In this document: positions 47,401-58,100 of the stretch, one piece after another
Layout: every line of letters begins with the position of its first letter
How positions within the stretch are numbered: the stretch's first letter is position 1
Source of the DNA: Echinometra lucunter
Taxonomy: Eukaryota > Echinodermata > Echinoidea > Camarodonta > Echinometridae
Direction of reading: 5' to 3'
DNA: 64,000 nt
NCBI GenBank assembly: GCA_029962745.1
Contig: CM057154.1
Span: forward strand, 27,777,769 to 27,841,768
Translations under genes and position numbers: made by a program
Notes under the pieces: model-generated
Databases searched by the model: none
What the model was told of the DNA's origin: nothing
The model's input: only the letters and a program-made list of their open reading frames with translations

Positions 47401-50282
47401 ATTTCTGTAAAATGAGTGAACTTTTGTTCCGTCATTCATAACTTCTTGCTATACATTTTGATAGTGCACCAAATAGGGCCACATTTTAAAAAATTTCATT
47501 CTTTATTTTTGTACTGTGGTTTAGTGCTTTTTTATATTCTGAATCAGCAGCAACCCTTAAAAAATACTGCAGGTCAAAGAAATCCACCCCTTTCCATTTA
47601 GTTGATGGTTATGCAGTCACTCTCTAGACTCTAACATTGATCAAATTCTTAAAGGAGAATGAAACCCTGGGAAATAATCAATTTTAATGAAAAGAGAGGA
47701 TAAAGAGAAGCAATTTTTTGAAACTTCCATAAAATATGGTTATTAAATGAGAAAGTTATGACAGTTTGAAAAGTCTCAGTTTGCTATCTAGGGTGATCCT
47801 CAAATTGGCAAGGTTGCTTCAAAATGGCAGGTTTAGAAGGAAAACTCTTAATATATTTTGTACACTAAAGTTCGTATTTTCTCCATTGTCTCTCAATATG
47901 CAGTTTGTCTCCTTCTTAGCTCAATATAAATCATAGGAAAATGTATTTTACACAACATATGTTGAGTTCACTAACATACAAGCATCATCTTTAGAGATAA
48001 TGGAGAAAATGTGAAAAATTCTTATAAACTATTTTGATTGAAAAGCTTTACACCAGCTGATTGTTACCTCTTTTTTATTTTTGCCTCATTGCTCAGACTC
48101 CTACAAGTAGCAGTCCTCTTGATACCCACCACCTGTCCATACACCTACCAGACACGGGCAGGACCGATGGAAGCTCCCTACCTCAGTCCCCAGACCATTA
48201 CCCCTCCTCTCCAACCATCTCCCCCCAGCTCTCCCCCTTTACCCCTACCACACCCTCCCACCAGGGGGGCAACCGTAGCACCATGGAAGGAGAGGAGGAT
48301 GACAGAGGAGGGGGAGGGCGCGATCCGGAAGAGAGGCCCATCCAGTCTCAGCTCGGGGTCGAATTCAAGTCATTTGAGGAGCTGGTGGAGTTGCAGATCA
48401 AAGGGGACGACCGAACGGTACGAATGAGGGAATTGAACAATACAATGAAACGTATAAATAAAACGTATAAACAAAAAAAGACAGTACAAATGGCCTCTAT
48501 TGGCATTAGTCTTCTTATGCTTCAGTGAAAAAATACTTTTTAAGGGAGACAAAACAAAAACCAAAAAAATGGACTATGCCTTTTTATACAGGTGGCTGCT
48601 GATACATGACTTTCTTCCTCTCCTAATTATAAGTCTAATTTCCTACTGCAATGTTTTCTGTTGTGTATTAGGCACATGCATGTATATTGATTGTTTCATT
48701 GTTGTCAGTATTGGCAGTGCAATATGTTTTTAGATAACAAATAGACTCTTTGTGAATTAGATACGTTTTCTTTATACAACTGTTTTCCTTTAACCGTACA
48801 GCTTCCTACTGCTCCGTCCACCACTTCGGAGCAGACTACAGGAAGACCACGTCACCCCTTCCTGAAGAGGGGAGAGGGGATATCGAGATTTGGGATGAAA
48901 CCAAGGAAATTCAAACCTCTCAAAGAGAAACCAGCCCAGCAGAGCAGCACTGGAGGGAGGAAGGCTTCTGCAAAGAACGGTGGCAGCAGAGCTGGGAGTA
49001 AGATGGAAGGCCCAGGAAGAAAGCCGAGGGAGAATCTGGGCAAGAAGAAGCAACCTAGGAAAGATGAGCCACCAAAGGTAACTTGCAGTGAATGCTTTTG
49101 TTTTGCTCATGATCCATTGCCTACTGGAACAGGATGGTTCCTGTGTTGATTATATAGGGATTAAGGAATTCAGTAGAGCAGATTAAAGGGATGCTTGTTC
49201 ATCCGATCATGAAAGCAGAGTGGTTTTAAGTATTGCCCACTTGTCCACTTGTGCGATATGACAAGATGTGTGGAATGCATAATGCATTATACCTGAGGTA
49301 CTAATACCAAACAAGACAGATTTCATTTATTCTCAAACAGTTGGTTGGTTGGTTGATTTACCCGACTGCTAAGAAAGCGTGCATGCTTGTTAGTAAGAAA
49401 CCAGGGGACCGACTGCTTTAAGTCCCTGTGAAGGACTAGGTAATGAGGATTATACCATATCAAAGGGCATCAGTGCATCCACATGCTCCTGGTTACTAGA
49501 CCACTGCTCTACCACTGAGCCACAGCGCCTCCTCACTTTGAATAAACCAAAAACCCTCAAGTCAAGTAGTTTTTTTTAATCAAAGCTAAGTTGGAATAAA
49601 GCAGTTGAGCGAAAATTTGAACAAAATCAAACACGGCATAAGAAAATTATGGCTATATGAAATCTATATGACTTTCTTTTTTACACTATCATAATTGTTG
49701 ATGACATAACTTTTGTTCAACAACTTTTTATATGTTCTCAGACCTTGTAGAAAATCTTATGACTATTTTTGCAGACAATTTTGAAGCAATACTGATATGA
49801 AAAGAATGATAATAACAATGATGATATTAATGATAATGATAACTTTAATGTTAGTAATGATGGCAATAATAATGATAATGATAATAACAATGATAATAAT
49901 TATGATGATGATTATGAAAAGAAGAAGGAGAAGAAAAAAGGAAGATGATGATGATGAGGAGGAGGAAGAATAGAAAAATAGATGGTTGCTCACTTGTGAT
50001 TAGATTTCCAGGAAAGTTTCTAGCAAGCCTCCTTCACAGTCCCATCCTGAAGTCCAGGCCCCTGACCACGTCTTCAAGAAACCCCACCCAGCCCACGCAG
50101 TGCAGCAACCAAGGACCAAGCCAGCTTTGTCGCCGGTGGAGAGGGAGAAAGTTGGCATGGCACTACAACACCGTCTCATGGTGCCCAGCCTGGACCTACC
50201 ATACAGTAGCCAATCGGAGCATGATGACACCCTTGAGGCTTCTTTCAACAGGCATGCTAAACTTTGGGAAAAGAAAACTAAG
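44495..50282 (+). CDS. CENPJ: CENPJ/CPAP (Sas-4) centriole assembly protein, N-terminal half
   Basis: Seven exons join in frame with AG/GT borders: 44477-44627 (ATG 44495), 45830-46030, 46503-46741, 47125-47322, 48097-48417, 48802-49077, 50004-50282, giving 549 codons. Landmarks in order: SRAGVLVDPMPLPG near residue 26; a Gln-rich helix LLERFKLLRQWQQQQQNQLI; a basic Ser/Pro segment (SKSPSHKHSPKKSPGSSPPH); an acidic segment; FKSFEELVELQIKGDD; HPFLKRGEGISRFGMKPRKF, the PN2-3 tubulin-binding signature; and EASFNRHAKLWEKKTK, which matches where vertebrate CPAP enters its coiled coil. CPAP caps tubulin and sets centriole length. The last donor (50283) is phase 0, yet no exon for the coiled coil or C-terminal G-box/TCP domain was found up to 64000. 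Start: the ATG lies 26 residues before SRAGV, as I recall in human. A TTAA element fills intron 1. Confidence 0.85.
44704..45170. mobile_element. TTAA element R1, intact copy in CENPJ intron 1
   Basis: TTAA at 44700-44703 and 45171-45174 flanks a 467-bp element beginning AGGGGGTACCCA and ending TGTAATCACT. The centre is a palindrome, GGGTACCCACTTTGACGTCA with its inverse. It is the unbroken reference for the interrupted copy at 33236-35324. Confidence 0.85.
47640..48030. repeat. Dispersed-repeat-like block in CENPJ intron
   Basis: In the intron 47323-48096, AAAGGAGAATGAAACCCTGG and the following AT-rich sequence resemble a common echinoderm interspersed repeat. Boundaries are unclear and no second copy in the window is convincing. 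Confidence 0.3.
49330..49975. repeat. SINE-like fragment and (TAATGA)n tract in CENPJ intron
   Basis: In the intron 49078-50003, 49330-49530 ends in CTAGACCACTGCTCTACCAC and TGAGCCACAGCGCC, a SINE-like 3' motif. 49795-49960 is TAATGA/TAATAA low complexity followed by a purine-rich GAAGAAGGAG run just before the next acceptor. Confidence 0.5.
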
Positions 50283-50726
50283 GTATGTTGTATAAATATA
50301 TATTCATCATCTTGGAAAATTTTCTGCTTCCTCCTTTTAATACCATTCCCATCTGCGTGAAGTGCAGAGTCAGCAAAACATGCTCTAGTATGGAAAAAGT
50401 GTAAGTCTTTTCTTAGCTCTGATGCACAGAGCCCTCAGTTGACAAAGCTGAGAAAGTGTCTGAGTGGCAGATACAGATGCCAATGACATGTCGATATTTA
50501 GAAACCCAGCTGTGATTGGGAGTTGACTCCTAGCAGGTTAATCCAAGCGGAGAAAGGAACCGAGATTATGTATTCAAAACGGGAAATAGTTCAGTGGATA
50601 TCCTGGATGACTTGAGCTGATGAACAACCATGATCACTGCACAGACCAGAGACTGTTTGGTCAGCTAGATTGCATTGTATGCTATTATCAACTTTGTAGC
50701 AGCCTTCAGCAAACTTCTCACTCTGC

Positions 50727-50759
<33 letters not shown>

Positions 50760-51095
50760 CAACTCCATCTGCACCTTTCCTTACTAATTCCCTTTCCATC
50801 TGACGTGGACTCTATTTCTACATTATCGTCTCCTTGACTTCCCTTTTTCTCCCTAAAAATTTACCGTTTATCAAAACTCTGAACTTGCCATCTTAATATC
50901 ACACTCTCTTTCATCAGCAACAAAAGCACTAAAAAATGAATACAAAGTTGGTTCTACAACAGGTGCTTCAGAGATAAATGTCGTTCAGTCAGTTTTTTAA
51001 AGTAAATTTATAACTATCCTTCAGTTTGTAATTTTTTTCTCTCCATATATCTATCATTTGGATCAATTTATCGCTCTTAATTCTTTCTGTGTATT

Positions 51096-51134
<39 letters not shown>

Positions 51135-51346
51135 TCACAAGCCCACATCACTTTACTACCGAGGACAACAATTGGACTACTATTGTCTCCTGTCCTCGCA
51201 AGGCTGATGGAATAAACCCAAATCCTTTGTTTGACAAGCGAGGACTGTTGTTTACCAACCGAGGACTATTGTTCTTAGGAATTTTCTTTGTTCACTGTCT
51301 TCGCTTGCAAAGCTATACAAGTACACATGCATTCACACACACCCTT

Positions 51347-51384
<38 letters not shown>

Positions 51385-54156
51385 ATTCTCTCTTTTTCTT
51401 GTTAACTCTGATCATTTCTATTTTGCATCATTCCTCATCTTTAGAAACTCTAAAAATTCTGTTATGAAATCTGAGAATTGCAGACACGCTCCTGCTACTT
51501 TATTCATGTTTTATTTATTTCTACAACAAAGACAAAAAAAAATGCTAGCATTGAATTTGATTTATATATATTTATATACATTTATATACATTTTTTCCAA
51601 GAAAACAGAAACATTAAACAATCACCATAATAGTAACAAAACTATATGCATTGTATCCAAGAAAACAGAAAAATTAAACAATCACCATATAAATAACAAG
51701 TAAAAGTATTTATACATTTTTTCCAAGAAAACAGAAAAAAATGAAGCAATCATCATAATAATAACCAGCATAATAGTATTTAAAATATACACAATTTGTG
51801 TAATGAAGTAGAAATATTTTTATGACTGAATGCTACAAAACATGAAATAGCTAGTAGTGCTCTGTTACCATGTCATAATCAGTAGCAATCAGTGAATATG
51901 AACTGAACATGTGTCTACACATCAATCAACTTAACCCTTATACTGTACTGGGCTATTTCAAGCTCCTCTCTGACTACAGCTGTGACATGACTGATTGCCA
52001 GGAAATTTTGCTTAGACCTTGAGAATAGCATAAAGAACACAAATCCATCATTAACTTATGTAAATCTCTTTCTTTTCATTCGATACTATAATTCATTCAA
52101 ATATGTAAATATTCATTTTGCTTGATAATAAAGTAAATAAAGGCCTTGGGGAAAGCTTTAATGCAAGAACTTCTTTATCTAGCTTAAAAACATGAAAAAA
52201 AATTGAAAGTGATTTCACTTCTTATGCATTGTATTATTTTTCAAATTTCTTATGTATTTCTTTGTTTTTTAAACTTTTTTTTTTCAAAGTCTACTGTTTC
52301 AGAGTATTATCTGAACCAATAGTCAGTTAAAATAGATGATTATTACAGCTTAAAGAAGAAATTAAGGTAATAAATAATGATATAAGTTAGAGCAAAAATC
52401 GAATCGGCAGATTAGCTCAAAAATCGAAATCAAATAAAAAATTGGATTGAAAATCCTATGAAAATTGGGCTAGAAAAAAAATGTCTAAAATTTGACAAAT
52501 TATAACCCTCAAATCCGAAAAACTTATGCATCTTCGATTATCATCTGATTTGAAGGTTTTATAGTGCACATTTGTTGATGTTTAGTGATTATGCCATGCC
52601 TCTCAAAGTCTGAAATGATTGTAAAATTAGTTGATAGATATGCAGCGGCCACTTTGAGAGGCTCATCCAACATGAAATATAGCAAAACATGAAAGGCTTT
52701 TAATTTTTTTTTCAAGCTGTAAACTACAGAATGTTCATTTTATTTCAGAAATATAGTTTAATGGTAAACTTTGAAAAAGAACATTTTTTGAAGGCGTTTA
52801 TTTTTTTCTTTTTGTTTTATTGTTAGAGCATCCTGTCATCTCAAAATGGCTGCTCGCATACGACATACTTTTTTTAAATCTCAGTTCAAAGACAATATTT
52901 TCACTTTTGGAGGCAAGATAAGTCCATTAAACATCAACAAACATAATGTACGATAACCTCAAATGTAAAAATAATCCATGGTATGGATGTTTTCAATGTC
53001 ACTGATCAACAGTGGATGAATTCAAGCCCTTTTATGCAGGTATCTATTTTTTTTTTCAAAAGCCATTTGATCTTTCAATTTTTTTTCTAAAAATCTGCAA
53101 TTTCTCTCACAATTTTTGTAAAATCGGATCGGATCGGCCACCAATTTTGAGATCAGATACAAGCTTAGTGATAACGGAGAAACAGGAGGAAATGCAATTT
53201 TTCACTCATTTTGTACACAAAACTCAAATTCTCCAAATCAGGCCAACATGAGGTCATAAGAGGTCACATGACTCGCTAGCAGTATGACCAATTTTTATAA
53301 ACTTGGTGTCAAAAGATTTGCAAGACATGAAAGAAAAAGTCGTAGTGTGGCATGAATGGAGTGGTTTGAAATGCTCAGTGGAATTTGTGTATCGGGGCCC
53401 TTCAAGCCTTGGAGGCCATCCCCCTCCCCAAGTACCGTAAGGGTTCAACCTCACATAAACCTCCTTTTAGACCTCCTGAAAGGTCTAATGATTAGGATGG
53501 ATATCATTCATAACTGTACTCTGTGCAGGTGATTGGTTTGTTATACATCAGGGGAGTGTTTTATGAAGAGTTTTGTCTATTATAAGCTACTGAAAATCCT
53601 TGCATCTGATGGCTGAGAGCAAATTAGTCGCTGAAAATCACCAACAAGACTCTTCATGTAAACGCTTCCCAGGTGAGGCACTGAAATACGTCTCATGTTA
53701 TCATTTATTTCCTTCAAATTCCCAAAGTGTTAACCCATAGAATGCTAGATGGTTTTCAGGTAGTACTTAATACATCTTAGCTGTCTACTGATGAATTTCG
53801 TTTGATGATTGGTCTACTTTTAAAGTCATGTGCTATCCTGCAACTTATCCAACATTGCAATGATTTGCATCCAACTTGGCCAACTAGGCTTACATTTCCC
53901 TGTAATATTGTTAATGTACTTTAGGATCTCAATCATTTGCATTTTCATTATTTTCTCCTGTTGCAGTTCCTTCCAAAATCTAATTAATTTTTTATTTCCA
54001 GGATTTTAACACAATATCTCAGGATTATTTTGATACCTATGCACTTTCTTCGAAATATACAAAATAAAAGAGGGTAAGGTATATTGAGGAATCCCATATT
54101 TGACAAACGAATCATTTCTGCCACTGTTCGTATCCCCTTCTATATTTATGGTTATT
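50283..54156. other. Downstream of the last CENPJ exon; repeats only
   Basis: No exon recognised. It contains (TC)n near 50727, (CA)n at 51100-51130, (TC)n at 51345-51385, a short direct repeat (AAGAAAACAGAAA, three times, 51600-51735), and an interrupted copy of the 30340-30720 repeat (52285-52390 plus 53160-53460, with about 770 bp between). Confidence 0.5.
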
Positions 54157-54616
54157 TTTATGCCCTCCGCCCACCGTAGGTGGTTGCAGGAGGCATTATG
54201 TTTTCGAGTCATCCGTCCGTCCGTCCTTCCATCCCGTTTTCATTCTCGCAATAACTTAAGAACCGTTTGACAGATCAACTTCAAACTTGGCTTGTGTAGG
54301 CATATGGAGGGACAATGATCTTATTAGAATTGAGAGTCTCAAGGTCAAAGGTCAAGGTCATAGAGGTAATAATACACATAAAAATGGTTCATTTTCACCA
54401 TAACTCAACAACCATTTGACCGATCAAAAACTTGGCTCATGTATGCATATGGAAAGGGCAATGCTCTCATTAGATTTGGGGGTCACAAGGTCAAAGGTCA
54501 AGGTCAAAATATGTCATTGTATAAATGAAAATAAATCAACAAGTGCCATTTATTTCTGATTTGGTAATGGCGGAGGCATAAAGTTCAACTACACGTGGTC
54601 GAAGATTCATCTAGTT
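54157..54616. mobile_element. Tandem-repeat element, copy 2, abutting the TLR stop codon
   Basis: It begins TTTTATGCCCTCCGCCCACC, has (CCGT)n, about two copies of the ~150-bp unit (GCAATAACTTAAGAACC, CAAGGTCAAAGGTCA), and ends GGCGGAGGCATAAAG then GATTCATCTAGTTTTA. Its last bases reach the TAA of the receptor gene. Confidence 0.85.
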
Positions 54617-57358
54617 TTATGTGGGAATAACACTGTTGATTGCTCTGTTTGCCCTCATTTCCTTTTCAAACTGAGCCCAAAACAAATCCTGTCCATCTTC
54701 ATCATTTGTCACCAACAAATACGGTTTGTTCCTACTCAACAACAGTCTCACAAGGTATGGCAAGGTAGATTCCTGGATATCCTCTAGAAATATCAAGATA
54801 ATCTTGTCTAGTTTGGTGTCATTCACATGTTCCACAGCCATTCGAAGCTTTGTCATGAACCATGTATCATCCACTGACTGGTTGCTAATCAACAATGCTG
54901 TCTTGAAGCTGTTTTCAATATTATCATATAAAGCATTTAGATAGTACATCCCTAGGTTGAGATCATCATCTCCAAAGGCCACTCTTCCTAGATGAGGCAT
55001 CTTCTCTTCCAGTGCAGGTTTCATGCACTCATGAACCCATTCTTTATCAGCTTCATGGAACATGAGGTTGAGCTGATATTCATAGTCGTCTGGATCTACA
55101 TCCTCTGTTATTTCTATGTAGCCACAGACAGCTAGTTTCAGAAGAAATATTTTGTAGTTGAACCACCATCTCTTGTAATAAGCCAGAATGCAAAGAAATA
55201 ACACAGCAACAAGTGCAATAGTAACCCCTGTAGCAAGGACAACATTGATGCCGCAGTATTCTTCAGGATCAAATGAAAAAACTGGTTGGTTGACAAGAGC
55301 CTTGAATGAAGTAGCGGAACACAAAATTTTGTTCTGTGGTTCCAAGTTAATGTTAGTTGTACGGAACCAATGAATAAACCAGGTAAGTTGGCAAGTACAA
55401 GTGAATGGATTTTCTGCAATGTTGAGCCGATACAAGTGAGGTGGTATAATGGTATTTGGTGCTATTGTTGAGATGTGGTTACCTTGTAGGTACAAACGCT
55501 TCAGATTAGCCGTGCCGTTCAACAATTTTTTTTCAATTAAGGTTATTTTGTTGTACTGGAGGAGGAGGACTTGTAAACAGTACAAATTCTGGAAGGCAAG
55601 TTCAGATATATTCATAATTCGGTTTTGCTGCAGAATTAGTTCTTCGAGAGAAGTCAGGTTTGCAAATATTTGTGCTGAAATCGCCTGCAATTTACAGTCA
55701 GTAAGATCAAGAGATTGCAGATTGACTAGAGGAGAGAATATCCAAGGAACATTTTTCAGATTTACAAGATCATTGCCTTTTAATCGGAGTGTGCGCAGAG
55801 ACTTGAGCCCTGAGAACAGGGACTCCTTTGTTGTTTCATTCACCATGTCACCAGCATGAACTTTTGTTTCTGTCATATAAAGTTTGAGTAAAGATGACAT
55901 GTTAGTAAACTGATGAATAGATGTAAGTTTTAGTTGAAGATAAGAACAATCCAAGAAAACCAGGCTTTCCATATCAACTAGAGAGCTGTTGATGTTAAAT
56001 GTTTTCAAGTCAGTTATTGTTAGGTTTTCTAGAGATTTCATGTCATGGAAGGTGTCCTTGTTTATTGTATTTAATTGTCTATTTCCTCTTAAGTTAAGAC
56101 TCCGTAATTGATAGAGTCCAGTGAACATGAATTTTCTAAGATAAGTCAAATCATTAAAAGATAAATCAATCTTCTGCAAACTGGTAGTGTTCCATGAACC
56201 CTCTCTGATAAATTCTACCCCGCCATCATAAAGATTCAGATTTTTTAAAGAGGAGCTTCCAGCAAACCAACCTGGATTTAATGTGGTCATGTATTTATTA
56301 AATGCTACGTTTATGTATTCTAGATTAGCTAGGCATGCAAAAGCACCATAAGGCAGGTATTTCATTTTGTTTTTGGATAAATTCAATACAAGTAAGCTGT
56401 TCAATTCACAGAAAGATTTATTTGAAATGGCAAATATCCTATTAGATTCCAGGTCGAGGATTTGTAGGTCTTTAAACCCAAACAAGGCATAGTCTGGTAT
56501 GACATTTATGTTATTTGATGTCAATTTCAGTATCTTTATTTCTGGAAATTGTTCCCATGGGATATGCCTTGATCTGTTCAGAGGGTAAATGAAATGTATT
56601 TTTGATTTCACCAGTGAAATTACTCTGATCCCTTTGCTGCCTAAGAATGAGCTCACAGTGAAATTGGCGAGGCTTATTGAGCTGGCATCAATGGTGTCTA
56701 CATTTGAGAAAAAAGAAAAAACATTCTCTGAAAAAGTAGTCACATTGTTGTTTTTCAATAGAAATTTGAAAATGGAGCAGTTGTGGAAAGGTGAAAAATC
56801 TTCCTCTTCAATCAATGTCAAATTGTTGTGTGAGAAATCAATCGATGTTACATTTCTCCAATGTGAAACTGTTGTATTCCCATACAACTTCTTGTTGGTA
56901 CAAAGTCCATGCAAATGTGGTATCCGCCAAAGTTTGTTGCTTGAGAGAATCAAAGTTGAAATGATGGTATTATTAATGAACACAGTTGATGGTATTTCAG
57001 TTATGAAGTTGTTCTCCAAATTTAGCATTTCAAGCCGTAGAAGATTTCCAAAAGTGCCACTCTCCAGAACTTGGATGAAATTATGAGCGACATTCAAGAT
57101 TTTAATGAGGTTGTACTTGGTGAATGATGCATTGTGAAGCACAGTGAGGTTGTTGTGTGACAGGTCGAATACCTCCAGGGTGTTAGGTAGCGACTGAGGT
57201 ACGGATCTGAGTTGCAGATGAGAGCATTTGACTCTAGTCTGTGAGATGATGGAACACTGCTGATGTGGAGGTGTTAGTGCATCCCCTGCAGCATCACCTA
57301 GAACGCAGACTCCCCAGAGAACAAGCCAAGTGAAGAAGCACAAGTTATTCACAGCCAT
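54617..57358 (-). CDS. Intronless Toll-like receptor (echinoid-type)
   Basis: One exon encodes 913 residues from ATG 57358-57356 to TAA 54619-54617. The start MAVNNLCFFTWLVLWGVCVL is a clear signal peptide. About 23-24 leucine-rich repeats follow (for example LEVFDLSHNNLTVLH, LQILDLESNRIFAIS, LQSLDLTDCKLQAIS), rich in N-glycosylation sequons. A cysteine LRR-CT (NPFTCTCQLTWF...C...C) spans residues ~650-702, one membrane helix (VVLATGVTIALVAVLFLCIL) ~704-728, and a cytoplasmic TIR domain ~758-905. In the TIR, box 1 is YEYQLNLMFHEADKEW, box 2/BB loop is RVAFGDDDLNLGMYYL, which lacks the usual RDxxPG, and box 3 FW is at ~893-894. The receptor should sense a microbial ligand and signal through MyD88-type adaptors. 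FGDDDLNLG matches what I remember of sea urchin TLRs, a family of over 200 mostly single-exon genes. The frame is fully open, with no sign of decay. Confidence 0.93.
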   Translation of the reverse strand: MAVNNLCFFTWLVLWGVCVLGDAAGDALTPPHQQCSIISQTRVKCSHLQLRSVPQSLPNTLEVFDLSHNNLTVLHNASFTKYNLIKILNVAHNFIQVLESGTFGNLLRLEMLNLENNFITEIPSTVFINNTIISTLILSSNKLWRIPHLHGLCTNKKLYGNTTVSHWRNVTSIDFSHNNLTLIEEEDFSPFHNCSIFKFLLKNNNVTTFSENVFSFFSNVDTIDASSISLANFTVSSFLGSKGIRVISLVKSKIHFIYPLNRSRHIPWEQFPEIKILKLTSNNINVIPDYALFGFKDLQILDLESNRIFAISNKSFCELNSLLVLNLSKNKMKYLPYGAFACLANLEYINVAFNKYMTTLNPGWFAGSSSLKNLNLYDGGVEFIREGSWNTTSLQKIDLSFNDLTYLRKFMFTGLYQLRSLNLRGNRQLNTINKDTFHDMKSLENLTITDLKTFNINSSLVDMESLVFLDCSYLQLKLTSIHQFTNMSSLLKLYMTETKVHAGDMVNETTKESLFSGLKSLRTLRLKGNDLVNLKNVPWIFSPLVNLQSLDLTDCKLQAISAQIFANLTSLEELILQQNRIMNISELAFQNLYCLQVLLLQYNKITLIEKKLLNGTANLKRLYLQGNHISTIAPNTIIPPHLYRLNIAENPFTCTCQLTWFIHWFRTTNINLEPQNKILCSATSFKALVNQPVFSFDPEEYCGINVVLATGVTIALVAVLFLCILAYYKRWWFNYKIFLLKLAVCGYIEITEDVDPDDYEYQLNLMFHEADKEWVHECMKPALEEKMPHLGRVAFGDDDLNLGMYYLNALYDNIENSFKTALLISNQSVDDTWFMTKLRMAVEHVNDTKLDKIILIFLEDIQESTLPYLVRLLLSRNKPYLLVTNDEDGQDLFWAQFEKEMRANRAINSVIPT

Positions 57359-57470
57359 TTTCACTTTCAAACAATTCTTCACAGTGATGGTCTCTGCATC
57401 TATTTAACCTGACTACGGAATAATTTCCTGCTTTAATCACTAATCAGTTTATATTTAGCTTTTTAATAGA
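57359..57470 (-). promoter_or_regulatory. Candidate 5' leader/core promoter of the TLR
   Basis: On the minus strand a TATA-like AAATATAAAC lies at about 57457-57448, roughly 95 bp before the ATG. A palindromic GGAAATTATTCC lies at 57428-57417; it resembles a kappaB half-site pair but has 12 bp instead of the usual 9-10, so this is only suggestive. Confidence 0.25.
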
Positions 57471-58100
57471 TGAGGATGGTCACATGTCTGGATCACGTTT
57501 CTTGTCTCTTTTCTTCCTGGAGCTATATATAATAATGATATGTTAACACCATTGAATAATAGAAGGGCATTGGCTATATTTGAAGAAATAGTCATTCACC
57601 AGCAGTGAAAAGCAGTGAATTTTGGGTTGTATTGAGACTCATATCCCACTAGGAAGTGTAGTGAAGAAAAATGGGAAAAGACTCGAAAGTAGAACTGAGA
57701 GTAGTGTTGATTATTATACCTTTCAACAAAATTATAGTTAATGAAGATAATGAAGATAATGGAGATAAGGTGATAAAAATTTTATGAGCTGTTATGATCT
57801 ACAGACCCTTGAATTTATACTCTGTTTATATCTGTTTCACTCGGTGTCACTCCAGACGACTGTCTGAGGTACACGTAAATGCGGCGTGACATTCCTTCTC
57901 AAACAGGAGTTATCGTGCGGGGGTACCGTTTATATTGCTTTGCTTTAAGAAAAAGCACAAAGGTGTTGATAATGATAATAATTATGATAATGATAATGTA
58001 AATAACAATTATAATGATAATAATCATTCTTAATATCATTTAGGCTTCTTCTTATTAGGTTTTTTTATGATTCTTATCATTAACATTATTAATATTATTA
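57471..58100. other. TLR upstream flank, no gene
   Basis: The only structure seen is TGATAATGATAA-type low complexity at about 57968-58100, which leads into the tandem-repeat element. Confidence 0.5.

Noticed and set aside
50012..50282. Apparent frameshift between CENPJ exons 49077 and 50012
   Set aside because: The acceptor at 50002-50003 (exon from 50004) restores the frame, so no sequence error or pseudogene is needed.
51089..51703. 204-residue plus-strand frame
   Set aside because: It begins in a (CA)n array and passes through a (TC)n array and AT-rich repeats, so it is low-complexity read-through.
57359..57382. Upstream GTG start extending the TLR by eight residues
   Set aside because: Animal genes start at ATG, and the ATG at 57358 begins directly with a well-formed signal peptide. 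The same reasoning moved the MTRFR start from 29742 to 29721.
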